Of a DNA stretch of 15,861 bases, positions 1-10,510 are shown piece after piece. The first letter of the stretch is position 1; each line of letters opens with the position of its first letter. The stretch is from Lojkania enalia (taxonomy: Eukaryota; Ascomycota; Dothideomycetes; Pleosporales): the NCBI GenBank assembly GCA_010094045.1, contig ML986792.1, positions 1-15,861 on the forward strand, read 5' to 3'. A program made the position numbers and the translations under genes. The notes below the pieces were generated by a model that saw nothing but the letters and a program-made list of their open reading frames with translations, was not told where the DNA came from and made no database searches.

Positions 1-338
1 TCCGTCCCTACCTCTTCTATTATCTAGCACACCGCGCATCCTTCGCGTAGCTCTTCTAGCACCTCCTAAACCTACTACTATACTAAGCTTACCTCATGCT
101 ACCCATCCTGCTACTTACTAATGCCCTCTCTATATCAGTTACATCCAGCTAACTCGATATTATTATAGCTCACCTGCTTCCCGTCGAGATAGCTGCTTAT
201 CAGCCCTCGCCAACACCCACCATCTATAATAAACCTCCCCATCGCCTGCACGTCCAGCTCCTCCCCCTTTTATTCCATCCTTCGCTCCACCTCGCCCTCC
301 TCTACGAGAATCACCGAATCCACCCGCTCACCTACCTA

Positions 339-458
339 CCCGCCGCACCTACTCTCCTAAATAAAGTCGATTATACTCTACAGCATCCCTATATGTAGTA
401 TAAACACAATCTCTGGGAAATCCACCCCTGTACCCAACGCCGACGTAGCTACTATAAG
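339..458 (-). other. Helicase motifs V and VI of copy 1
   Basis: Minus-strand translation gives LIVATSALGTGVDFPE followed by IVFILHIG, the usual motif V region of RecQ-like fungal helicases. Then comes *ESRCGG at 339-359, where QESGRGG (motif VI, with the arginine finger) is expected. The changes fit RIP: CAG to TAG (Gln to stop), GGG to AGG (Gly to Arg) and CGC to TGC (Arg to Cys). Motif VI is therefore dead as well as the frame being interrupted. Copy 2 begins inside this segment, so motif VI occurs only once in the window. Confidence 0.85.
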
Positions 459-866
459 CCTACCTTCTTTAAGCTATTCCTCTAACTGCCTAGCTCGCTC
501 TACATCTCCGGCGTAATAGTACCTACTATCTAGTACTTTAGCTATCGCTTCACATTGCGCTTTACTGCGGTAGTATACTACCTCTTTCTCCCTTCGTTCC
601 CTGAGCCGCTGCACCTGCCGCCGATATATTACTAACGCCATCTCCTATACCTACCCCTACTTATACTACAATACTAAATATCACGTATTCAGCTGTACTG
701 TACTCGCTTAAACGTATATTATATACTAAACTAGTATACTCTCTTCTAGCTCGGCCTCTCGCACCGGCGGTAGTATTGCCGTAAACAGTACCACCGGGCA
801 TAGTAGCAGCCGTAGATTCTTCAGCTTTACCAGCTTCGGCTGCTAGTCGCTCGACGTAAAGATAAG

Positions 867-878
867 ATAATACTTGTC
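867..878 (-). other. Helicase motif II (Walker B) of copy 1, DECH changed to DKYY
   Basis: The minus strand reads GAC AAG TAT TAT in frame, inside RIVVDKYYLIFTSSD. Family members normally have DECH or DEAH here. Glu to Lys (GAG to AAG), Cys to Tyr (TGT to TAT) and His to Tyr (CAT to TAT) are all RIP-type transitions. Loss of the catalytic Glu would abolish ATP hydrolysis even without stop codons. The same DKYY is present in copy 2 at 4774-4785. Confidence 0.8.
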
Positions 879-1139
879 TACTACAATCCGCCGCAGCAGC
901 CTCTTACTATTAAGTATTCTTACGTAGCTAATAAAATTCCTATTACTTGTCACATCGCCTGCTACATCTGCGCTGACTACTACTACTACTATTAGATTGC
1001 TCTTACTATACTTCTACTCTATACAGTCGATTCTACTCTCTTAAATCCGCTTGACCAAGTTCTTAATAAGCGCCCGGTACGGCACCACTACTACCGTCAC
1101 CCCGTATCGATCTAAGCAAGCCGGTATAGTAAATAGCAA

Positions 1140-1157
1140 GCTCTTCCCCCCACCGGT
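1140..1157 (-). other. Helicase motif I (Walker A) of copy 1, TGGGKS
   Basis: In-frame minus-strand TGGGKS lies in the context IIVLLTGGGKSLLFTIP, the nucleotide-binding P-loop of RecQ-like helicases. This is the least damaged motif of the frame. In copy 2 the equivalent codons (5047-5064) read TSRGKS. Confidence 0.88.
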
Positions 1158-2956
1158 TAAAAGTACTATAATAAGTAGCGTCTACCCGCCTAGTACCGCA
1201 TGTATCGCTTACTCTTGCTCAGCTGAGTAGAAGCTAACCTCTTCTTACCCAAGCACCTGCTGCATCGCCTTTTAAAGCTCTTTCTCCCTTCTACTTTAAA
1301 CCTACGCCTCCTTTCCTCGTACTATAGGCCCTTTGCTATTACCGTTACACCGCCGCTACTTCCTTACCCTAGTCCAGCCTCGACTACCTATCCACCTTGC
1401 CTCTAGTGTCTTTTTACCCCTGTCGAGCCCTAAAAAGTAATACTATAATATGCTAAGCGGCCGGAACGCCTTAATTAAGCGTACGCTAAGATGCTTAATA
1501 ATATTAATTAGTATACTATAGTTCCTAATCTCTATCTGCATCGTCCGCGCGCTTTATAACTCTAATATACTCTTTCCCTCCTTATCTACTTTAGCTTCTT
1601 CGACTTCCCCTATCTCGTTCTAATATCCTTTACTAAACGACTCTCTAACTACTTCTCTACTAATACTAACAGCCGCGTATCGGTAGTCTAGTATATATAG
1701 CTTAACACCTATCTACTTACTAGTCTCGCGCTTGAGTACGCGCGTCAGTTAGTCCGTTTTCTATAGCCTATATTAATCCGCCTACACGTAGTTATTAAAG
1801 CTGCTGCCGAGTACCTTAATATTTAGATACTCCTAAAACAGCTGCACATAAGCTAAGTATACTACTATTACCTACCCTAGCCGCGGCGGTAGAAAGTATG
1901 GTACTACTTTTAGCTTGTCCTACTGGGATTGCGATTTGTAATAGCGGACCACTGTTATAATCTACCCGTCTACTATAAAGATATTATAGTCCTGTAGTAC
2001 TCTATTATAATACCGTATCGTCGTAATCTCTAATCCTCGCCTAGGCTACCCTAAAGTTATGTATACGCTGACTATCAGTAGTTCTAAGAAGTAATCTACC
2101 TGCTGTAAGTACTGCTTCACCTACTACTTACTCTATAAGCCGTCTCTTAACTGGAGCTACTAACCAGCTTCTATCTGCCTAGCCTAAGTAAGCATTTATT
2201 TAAGCCTATCGTTAAGCCGATTATTATAATAATAGATAAAAAATATACCCCGCCGCGTGAACGTAATATTATTAACAAGCTACTCCAGCCGGATAGTAAA
2301 CCGGTCCTCGGCTCTAGCCGTCTAATACAGCTCCTACTAGAGTATCTTCTCTACCTTAGCTACTATATTCTGCGCTATTTTACGGAACTAGCTAATATAG
2401 ATCGGCTAACTGTTAAGATAGAACGTCTTCTTATCCTTTAACTAGTAAGTGTTACTTAAATTACCAGCCGTCAGTGCAACGAACTTCCTATACGCTAGTA
2501 AGCTGATTATCTTACTTATTGGACTAAACGATCTATCAGCTAGAAACTTCCGCCGTATAAGTAGAAAATGCTTCTAGTCCTCGTCCGTCTGCTCATCGCG
2601 CTCCGCCGCTAGAAGCAGCTTCTCTACACCTAGCACGTGCACGCAGTATACTACGCTAGCTAGTATATATGAGTAGTTCTTCGCCGTGCGTAAGCGGTCT
2701 ATTTTAGCGTTAATCCCTAGCACAGCGAGAAAATAGATAAGCCTACTACTAAACAGCCGATCGCCTGTCGATTAAAAAATGAATAATATAAGTATATCTA
2801 GTAGTACTCTAAGCTAAGCGTCCTTACTATCCCTATCTAACATGACCTATAATACCATCGCTAGTTCCTTCTACTCGCTTTACTAACAGAATAGCTCGCG
2901 CGCGTCTTCTATCTAATCTATCTCTTTCTTCCTATAGTGCTTATAACGGGGGCCGC

Positions 2957-3065
2957 TATTACTATTATTATTACTATCAGTATTACTTCTAGCTCTACCA
3001 GACCCAGAACTCGCGTTATTATCTAACGCTACACTATTATTATTACTATTATCGCTGTTACTGCT
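2957..3065 (-). repeat. Trinucleotide-rich tract encoding an Asn/Ser/Asp linker (copy 1)
   Basis: Two runs of ATT/ACT triplets on the plus strand (about 2957-2992 and 3031-3065) translate on the minus strand to Asn- and Ser-rich low complexity, such as NSDNSNNNS and NTDSNNNSNSG. This looks like a disordered linker between the N-terminal zinc-finger region and the middle domain. Equivalent tracts lie at about 6864-6972, 9143-9251, 11540-11648 and 14254-14362 in the other copies. They keep the same length, so the microsatellite-like tract has not expanded or contracted. Confidence 0.7.
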
Positions 3066-3653
3066 GCAGCTGAACTATACAGCCTAAGCTTCTTCGTTAG
3101 CGATAATACAGAGAAAGTAGCAGACAAACTTAATAATATAGCTAGCGTATACTACTTAACTCTTGGGGTTCTGCAGTCGAGCGAGCGGATGTTTATCTAC
3201 CTTATATTACTAAGCGCTTCTAAACTACCGTCTCGTCTCTCGCGCGAGCGATGATAACCCTCTAATATTCTACTTAACTAATAGCTCAACTAACTTCGCC
3301 GCCCGCTAAAGTTTCGCCTCGCCTTAGTCGGGTAGCTAAATCTAATATGCGAGATGCACTCGATTCCGCTTTACTAGATACTCCAGCCACCCCGTCCGCT
3401 TAAACCACCCGGTTTTATCAGTCTTCGCTGCCTCCGCATCTATAACCTATACCTTTTCTTCTTCCCTCTACTTCGTAAGCTTAAACCTAGCTAACTAATC
3501 ACGCATGACGTCAGCCTTTATATAGAGAATAGCTAGCTTGCAGTTATAACTGCCTACGTTAACAATAAAATATTACTGCAGCCTGCCAGCCCGAAAGAAT
3601 ATCTATACCTTAACCTTCTAATAGAGTCTACTTTTATCGCCTATCTATACCTG

Positions 3654-3938
3654 TTTATATTTCTTCTTTAGATATATATATAGCGCGTCGATATTAGTAG
3701 TAATATAGTATCTAGATTACTTGTACCAGAACCTATTTAGCAGCTTTTCTAATTCTAGTATCAGTTGCCCGAACGGTACGGGCAGCTAGACATCCTTTAC
3801 TAGTCTAATTAGCTACTAACGAGCATACTCGACGATTACCCTCCTCTACTCTATTATTATACTATAATAGTACTGTAGATATATATTAATATTTAATATA
3901 GTAGTTGCGTATTTCTTATATATTAGAACACAGTGCTT
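3654..3938 (-). other. Degenerate zinc-finger-like N-terminal segment of copy 1
   Basis: The minus strand at 3867-3938 reads KHCVLIYKKYATTILNINIY followed by LQQYYS. Reversing single RIP transitions at Tyr codons (TAT or TAC from TGT, TGC, CAT or CAC) would allow a C-x2-C ... H-x3/4-H arrangement. A second segment (3654-3728) reads WYK*SRYYITTNIDALYIYL, with similar possible metal ligands. Paired finger-like segments at the N-terminus resemble OrsD-type (DUF3505, PF12013) fungal proteins, some of which are fused to RecQ helicases. The Cys/His assignment is inferred because RIP has removed most ligands. Confidence 0.4.
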
Positions 3939-4177
3939 GGGTAGATAGTAGAGATAGTTCTTAATATCCTCTAGTAATAGTGCTATTCTACTTACTTATA
4001 TACGGGTCTTCCTGCTATAGATATAGTATTATACCCTCAGTTCGAGCGTCTATACGTTCTAGTAGAACTGTATCCTTCCAGCCTTATTATAGCCCTACGC
4101 TAGTACGGGTACGATAATACAGCGTTATAAGTAGAATAAATAGGCTCTACTAAATAGTTTTTATATACAAAGTATTA

Positions 4178-4322
4178 CGGTTAGAGTACTAGTTATAAAT
4201 AAATTAGGGGGGTAACGGTTAGACGAATTAGCCCCTTTTAACAACCTATTTCGGGTATAATGCTATAGTACTATACCTAATCTGTTACGAATCGGGCCTA
4301 ATTCGTCGCCTTATATCGGATA
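4178..4322. repeat. 145-bp terminal module at the right end of copy 1
   Basis: This is the last 145 bp of the element, upstream of the helicase frame on the minus strand. It starts with CGGTTAGAGTACTAG and ends with ATATCGGATA, immediately before the GG that opens copy 2. It contains a G6 run with a downstream CCCC, a damaged version of the 26-bp palindrome (about 4253-4278) and an 18-bp near-palindrome. The same module ends copies 2, 3 and 4 and is repeated in tandem further right. I see no gene in 4120-4322; it may be the promoter or leader of the helicase or simply subtelomeric sequence. Confidence 0.85.
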
Positions 4323-4324
4323 GG
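4321..4324. other. Copy 1 / copy 2 junction at GG
   Basis: The terminal module ends GGATA and then GG is followed by AAATCTACCCC. That sequence matches copy 1 from position 418, which is also preceded by GG (416-417). The GG could belong to either partner, giving a 2-bp microhomology. The join lies inside helicase motif V, so copy 2 has lost motif VI and the whole C-terminal region. Confidence 0.85.
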
Positions 4325-7300
4325 AAATCTACCCCTATGCCTAACACCGACGTAGCTATTATAAGCCTACCTTCTTTAAGCTATTCCTCTAACTGCCTAG
4401 CTCGCTCTATATCTCTAGTATAATAGTACCTACTATTTAGTACTTCAGCTATTACTTTATATTGCGCTTTACTGCGGTAGTATACTACCCCTTTCTTCCT
4501 TTATTCCCTAAGCTACTACACCTACCGCTAATATATTACTAATACTATCTCCTATACCTACTCCTACTTATACTATAATACTAAATATCGTATATTTAGC
4601 TGTACTATACTCGCTTAAATATACGTTATATATTAAACTAGTATATTCTCTCCCAGCTCGGCTTTTTGTACTAGTAGTAGTATTACTGTAAATAGTACTA
4701 CCGGGTATAGTAGCAGCTATAGATTCTTCAGCTTTACTAGCTTCGGCTACTAGTTACTCGATATAAAGATAAGATAATACTTGTCTACTATAATCCGCTG
4801 TAGTAGCCTCTTACTATTAAGTATCTCTACGTAGCTGATAAAATTCCTATTACTTATTATATTACCTGCTATATCTATACTAACTACTACTACTACTACT
4901 AGATTACTTTTACTATACTTCTACTCTATATAGTTAATTCTACTCTCTTAAATCCGCTTAACTAAGTTCTTAATAAGCGCCCGATACGGTACTACTACTA
5001 CTATTATCTTATATCGATCTAAGTAAGCCGGTACGGTAAATAGTAAGCTCTTCCCCCTACTAGTTAAGAGTACTATAATAAGTAGCATCTACCCGCCTAG
5101 TACTATATATATCGCTTACTCTTACTTAGCTAAGTAGAAGTTAATCTTTTCTTATCTAAGCACCTACTACATCACCTTTTAAAGTTCTTTCTCCCTTCTA
5201 CTTTAAACCCGCGCCTCCTTTCCTTATACTATAAACCCTTTACTATTACTATTATACCGCTGCTACTTTCTTACCCTAATCTAGCTTTAACTACCTATCT
5301 ACCTTACCTCCAGTATCTCTTTACTCCTATCAAGCCCTAAGAAGTAATACTATAGTATATTAAGCGGCCGGAACACCTTAATTAAATATATACTAAGATA
5401 CTTAATAATATTAATTAGTATACTATAGTTTCTAATCTCTATCTACGTCGTCTACGCGCTCTATAGCTCTAGTATACTTTCTTCCTCTTTATCTATTTCA
5501 GCTTCTTCGACTTCCTCTATCTCGTCCTAATATTCTTTACTAAACAACTCTCTAACTACTTCTCTACTAATACTAACAGCCGCATGTTAGTAGTCTAGTA
5601 TATATAACTTAATATCTACCTATTTACTAGTCTCGCGCTTAAGCACGCGCGTTAGTTAGTCTATCTTCTATAGCCTATATTAATCTACCTATATATAGTT
5701 ACTAAAGCTGCTACTAAGCACCTTAATATTTAGATACTCTTAAAACGGCTGCATATAAGCTAAGTATACTACTATTACCTACCCTAGCCGCGGTAGTAGA
5801 AAGTATAGTACTACTTTTAGCTTGTTCTACTAGGATTGTAATTTATAATAGTAGACTACTATTATAATCTACTCGTCTACTATAAAGATATTACAGTCTT
5901 ATAGTACCCTATTATAATACTATATTATTATAATTTCTAACCCTCGCCCGGGCTGCCCTAAAGTTATATATATACTAACTATTAGTAGTTCTAAGAAGTA
6001 ATCTATCTACTATAAGTACTACTTTATCCGCTACTTACTCTATAAGCTATCTCTTAACTAGAGCTGCTAACCAGCTTCTATCTACCTAACCTAAGTAAGC
6101 ATCTATTTAAGTCTATTATTAAGCCGATTATTATAATAATAGATAAAAGATATACCCCGCCGCATAAACATAATATTATTAATAAGCTGCTCTAGCCGGA
6201 TAGTAAACTAGTCCTCAGCTCTAGCCGTCTAATACAGCTCCTACTAGAGTATCTCCTCTACCTTAACTACTATATCCTATACTATCTTACAGAACTAGCT
6301 AATATAGATTAGCCGGCTATTAAAATAGAATATCTTCTTATCTTTTAACTAGTAAGTATTATCTAAATTACTAGCTGTTAGTATAATAAACTTCCTATAT
6401 ACTAGTAAGCTAATTATCTCGCTTATTAGACTAAACAATCTATTAGCTAGAAACTTCCGCCGTATAAGTAGAAAATACTCCTAGTTCTCGTCTATCTATT
6501 TATTATACTCTATTACTAAAAGTAGTTTCTCTACACCTAGCACGCGCATGTAGTATACTATACTAGCTAGTATATATAAGTAGTTCTTCGCCGTACGTAA
6601 GCGGTTTATTTTAATATTAATCCCTAGTATAGTAAGAAAATAGATAAGCCTACTACTAAATAGCCGATCGCCTGTTAATTGAAAAATAAATAATATAAGT
6701 ATATCTAGCAGTACTCTAAACTAAGCGTTCTTACTATCTCTATCTAATATAACTTATAATACTATTACTAGTTTCTTCTACTTATTTTACTAACAGAATA
6801 GCTCGCGCGTGTCTTCTATCTAATTTACCTCTTTCTTCTTATAGTACCTACGATAGGGGCCGCTATTGCTATTATTATTACTATTAATACTACTTCCGGC
6901 CCTACTAGACCTAGAACTTATACTATTATCTAATACTATACTATTATTATTACTATTATTACTATTACTACTATAGCTAAATTATATAACCTAAGCTTCT
7001 TCGTCAGTAATAATATAGAGAAAGTAGTAAACAAACTTAATAATATAGCTAGCGTATACTACCTAACTCTTAGGGTTCTATAGTCGAGCGAGCGGACGCC
7101 TATCTACCTTATATTACTAAGTATTTTTAAACTACTATCTTATCTCTTATATAAGTAATAATAACCCTCTAATATTCTACTTAACTAATAGCTTAACTAA
7201 CTTTGCCGCCTACTAAAGTTTTACTTTATCTTAGTTAGGTAGCTAGATCTAATATATAAGATACACTTAATTCCGCTTCGCTAGATACTCTAGCCACCCT

Positions 7301-8027
7301 ATCTACTTAAACTACCTAGTTTTATCGGTCTTTACTACCTCCGCATCTATAACCTATACCTTCTCTTCTTCCCTCTACTTTATAAGCTTAAACCTGGCTA
7401 ACTAATTATATATAATATCAGCCTCTATATAGAGAATAGCTAGCTTATAGTTATAACTGCCTATATTAATAATAAAATATTACTACAGCCTGCCAGCCTA
7501 AAAGAATATCTATACCTTAACCTTCTAATAAAGCCTGCTTTTATTACCTATTTATACTTACTTATACTTCTTCTTTAGATATATACGTAGTATATTAATA
7601 TTAGTAGTAATATAGTATCTAGATTACTTATACTAGAACCTATTTAGCAGCTTTTCTAATTTTAGTATTAGTTACCTGAACGGTATAGGTAGCTAGACGT
7701 CCTTTACTAGTTTAATTAGCTACTAACGAGTATACTCAACAATTACCCTCCTCTACTCTATTATTATACTATAATAGTGCTGTAGATATATATTAATATT
7801 TAATATAGTAGTTGCGTATTCCTTATATATTAGAATATAGTGCTTAGGTAGATAGTAGAGATAGTTCTTAATATCCTCTAGTAATAGTACTATTCTACTT
7901 ACTTATATATAGGTCTTCCTGCTGTAGATATAGTATTATACTCTTAGTTTAAGCGTCTATACGTCCTAGTAGAACTATATCCTTCTAGCCTTATTATAGC
8001 CCTACGCTAGTACGGGTGCGATAATAT
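4323..8027 (-). pseudogene. RIP-inactivated RecQ-like helicase, copy 2; truncated at motif V
   Basis: This copy corresponds to copy 1 from 416 rightward at a constant offset of 3907; both ends of the alignment give the same offset. It lacks motif VI and the C-terminal Cys region. Motif I reads TSRGKS (5047-5064) and motif II reads DKYY (4774-4785). In the first 108 bp it differs from copy 1 at 11 sites, all transitions. At ten of these copy 2 has the T or A; at one copy 1 does. It is visibly more AT-rich than copy 1 with many more stops, and is non-functional. The right limit of the frame (about 8027) is transferred from copy 1 and is approximate. Confidence 0.85.
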
Positions 8028-8084
8028 AGCATTATAAGTAGTATAAATAGGTTCTACTAAATAGTTTTTATATATAAAGTATTA

Positions 8085-8229
8085 CGGTTAGAGTACTAGT
8101 TGTAAATAAATTAGGGGGGTAACAGTTAGACAAATTAGCCTCTTTTAACAACCTATTTCGGGTATAGTACTATAGTACTATACCTAATCTATTATAAATT
8201 AGGCCTAATTCGTCGCCTTATATTAGATA
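8085..8229. repeat. 145-bp terminal module at the right end of copy 2
   Basis: Same module as 4178-4322, at offset 3907. It contains a perfect 24-bp palindrome at 8161-8184 (GGTATAGTACTA and its complement). It ends TTAGATA before AG (a GG with one G-to-A change), where copy 3 begins. Nothing else is visible between the helicase frame and the module. Confidence 0.85.
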
Positions 8230-8231
8230 AG
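8228..8231. other. Copy 2 / copy 3 junction
   Basis: The module end AGATA is followed by AG and then CTACTCTAAAG, which matches copy 1 from 2046 (preceded there by TAGG). The AG here is most simply a RIP-altered GG. The identical join, with GG intact, occurs at 13339-13342 for copy 5. Up to four bases (TAGG) could be shared between the partners. Confidence 0.8.
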
Positions 8232-10306
8232 CTACTCTAAAGTTATATATATACTAACTATTAGTAGTTTTAAGAAGTAATCTACCTACTGTAAGTACTA
8301 CTTTACCTGCTACTTACTCTATAAGCCGTCTCTTAACTAGAACTACTAACTAGCTTCTATCTGCCTAACCTAAGTAAGTATCTATTTAAGCCTGTTATTA
8401 AGCTAATTATTATAATAATAGATAAAAGATATACCCTACTATATAAATATAATATTATTAATAAGTTACTTTAGCCGGATAGTAAACCGGTTTTCGGCTC
8501 TAACTGTCTAATACAGCTTCTACTAGAGTATCTCCTCTACCTTAACTATTATATCCTATACTATCTTGCGGAACTAGTTAATATAGATCAGCCGGCTATT
8601 AAGATAGAACGTCTTCTTATCTTTTAACTAGTAAGTATTACCTAAATTACCAGCTGTCAGTATAATAAACTTCCTATATACTAGTAAGCTAATTATCTTA
8701 CTTATTAGACTGAACAATCTATTAGCTAGAAACTTCTGCTGTATAAGTAGAAAATACTTCTAGTTCTTATCTATCTACTTATCGCGCTCCGCTGCTAGAA
8801 GTAGCTTCTCTATACCTAGCACGCGTACGTAGTATACTACGCTAGCTAGTATATATAAGTAGTTCTTTGCTATACGTAAGCAGTCTATTTTAGCGTTAAT
8901 CCTTAGTATAGCAAGAAAATAGATAAGTCTACTATTAAATAGTCGATCGCTTGTCGATTGAAAAATAAATAATATAAGTATATCTAGTAGTACCTTAAAC
9001 TAAGTATCCTTACTATCTCTATCTAATATAATCTATAGTACTATTACTAGTTCCTTCTACTTATTTTACTAACAGAATAGCTCGCGCGCGTCTTCTATCT
9101 AATCTACTTCTTTCTTCTTATAATACCTATAACAGGGGCTACTATTACTATTATTATTACTATTAATATTACTTCTAGCTCTACTAGACCTAGAACTCGC
9201 GCTATTATCTAACACTATACTATTATTATTACTATTATCGCTATTACTACTATAGCTAAACTATATAGCCTAAGCTTCTTCGTTAGTAATAATATAGAGA
9301 AAGTAGCAGATGAACTTAATAATATAGTTAGTGTATACCGCCTAACTCTTAGGGTTCTATAGTTAAGTAAGCGGACGCTTGTCTACCTTATATTACTAAG
9401 TACTCTTAAATTACTGTCTCGTCTCTTACGTGAGCGATAATAACCCTCTAATACTCTACTTAACTAATAGCTTAACCAACTTCGCTACCTACTAAAATTT
9501 CGCCTCGCTTTAGTTAGGCAGCTGGATCTAATATATAAGATGCACTCGATTCCGCTTTACTAGATACTCTAGCTACCCCGTCCGCTTAAACTACCTAGTC
9601 TTATCGGTTTTCGCTGCCTCCGCATTTATAACTTATATCTTCTCTTCTTCCCTCTACTTCGTAAGCTTAAACCTAGCTAACTAATTACGTACGACGTCGG
9701 CCTCTATATAAAGAATAGCTAGCTTATAGTTACAGCTACTTATATTAATAATAAAATATCGCTATAGCCCGCCAGCCCGAAAGAATATCTATACCTTAAC
9801 CTTCTAATAGAACCTACTTTTATTGCCTATCTATACCTACTTATACTTCTTCTTTAGATATATATATAGCGCGTTGATATTAGTAGTAATATAGTATCTA
9901 GATTACTTACACTAGAACCTATTTAGCAGCTTTTCTAATTCTAATATTAGTTGCCCGAACGGTATAGGCAGCTAGATATCCTTTACTAGTCTAATTAGCT
10001 ACTAACGAGTATACTCGACGATTACCCTCCTCTACTCTATTATTATACTATAATAGTGCTGTAGATATATATTAATATTTAATATAGTAGTTACGTATTC
10101 CTTATATATTAGAATATAGTACTCGGGTAGATAGTAGAGATAGTTCTTAATATCCTCTAATAATAGCGCTATTCTACTTACTTATATATAGGTCTTCCTA
10201 TTATAAATATAGTATTATACCCTCGGTTCGAGCGTCTGTGCGTCCTAGTAGAACTATATCCTTCCAGCCTTATTATAGCCCTACGCTAGTACGGGTACGA
10301 TAATAC
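8230..10306 (-). pseudogene. N-terminal part of a RIP-inactivated TLH-type helicase, copy 3
   Basis: This copy aligns with copy 1 from 2044 at a constant offset of 6186. It starts in the middle domain and has none of the helicase motifs. It retains the Asn/Ser tract (about 9143-9251), the GWFKRTGW block (about 9550-9600, strongly altered) and the N-terminal finger region (about 9840-10124). Many CpA and CpG sites that survive in copy 1 are converted to TpA here. The frame is the same length as in copy 1 across the shared part. Its right limit is approximate. Confidence 0.82.
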
Positions 10307-10363
10307 AGTATTATAAATAGAATAAATAGGCTCTACTAAATAGTTTTTATATACAAAGTATTA

Positions 10364-10508
10364 CGGTTAGAGTACTAGTTGTAAATAAATCGGGGGGGTA
10401 ATAGTTAGATAAATCAGCTTCTTTTAACAACCTATTTTAGGTATAGCGCTATAGTACTATACCTAATCTATCACAAATCAGGCCTAATTCGTCGCCTTAT
10501 ATCGGATA
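10364..10508. repeat. 145-bp terminal module at the right end of copy 3
   Basis: Same module at offset 6186. It begins CGGTTAGAG and carries a G7 run with no matching C run (the expected CCCC block is largely converted to T). The palindrome at 10439-10464 has GCGC in its left half against GTAC in its right half. It ends ATCGGATA before the GG that opens copy 4. Confidence 0.85.
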
Positions 10509-10510
10509 GG
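10507..10510. other. Copy 3 / copy 4 junction at GG
   Basis: The module end GGATA is followed by GG and ATTGTAATTT, which matches copy 1 from 1928 (ATTGCGATTT), also preceded there by GGG (1925-1927). This breakpoint is about 118 bp away from the one used by copies 3 and 5, so it is an independent truncation. Confidence 0.85.

Larger units (their letters stand above)
1..4120 (-). pseudogene. RIP-inactivated RecQ-like (telomere-linked type) helicase, copy 1; C-terminus off the left edge
   Basis: One minus-strand frame (codons on plus triplets starting at multiples of 3) runs through the whole copy, broken only by stops. Read right to left it has: an N-terminal zinc-finger-like region (about 3650-3940); a conserved block with GWFKRTGWLEYLVKRN (about 3360-3410); an Asn/Ser/Asp-rich linker (2957-3065); a middle domain with PYFLPPRLG*VIVVYLAYV (about 1860-1915); and a RecQ-type helicase core. 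Core motifs are SAEQE*AIHAV upstream of motif I (about 1200-1230), TGGGKS (1140-1157), DKYY where DECH is expected (867-878), VVYYRSKAQCEAIA (about 540-580), TSALGTGVDFPE (about 411-446) and *ESRCGG for QESGRGG (339-359). The C-terminal part has VDSVILVEEGEVERRME and Cys-containing GGCWRG. Stops replace expected Trp, Gln and Arg. No start codon can be assigned; the right limit is approximate. It is the least eroded copy. RecQ-type assignment is firm; the TLH label rests on architecture and repeated context. Confidence 0.88.

Noticed and set aside
975..995. (ACT)n run in copy 1 as a separate microsatellite feature
   Set aside because: It is short and lies in frame inside the helicase core, encoding a hydrophobic beta-strand-like Val run. 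It is explained by coding.
1140..1157. Intact-looking Walker A motif as a sign of a functional helicase
   Set aside because: The surrounding frame has many stops and motifs II and VI carry inactivating changes, so only a relic remains.
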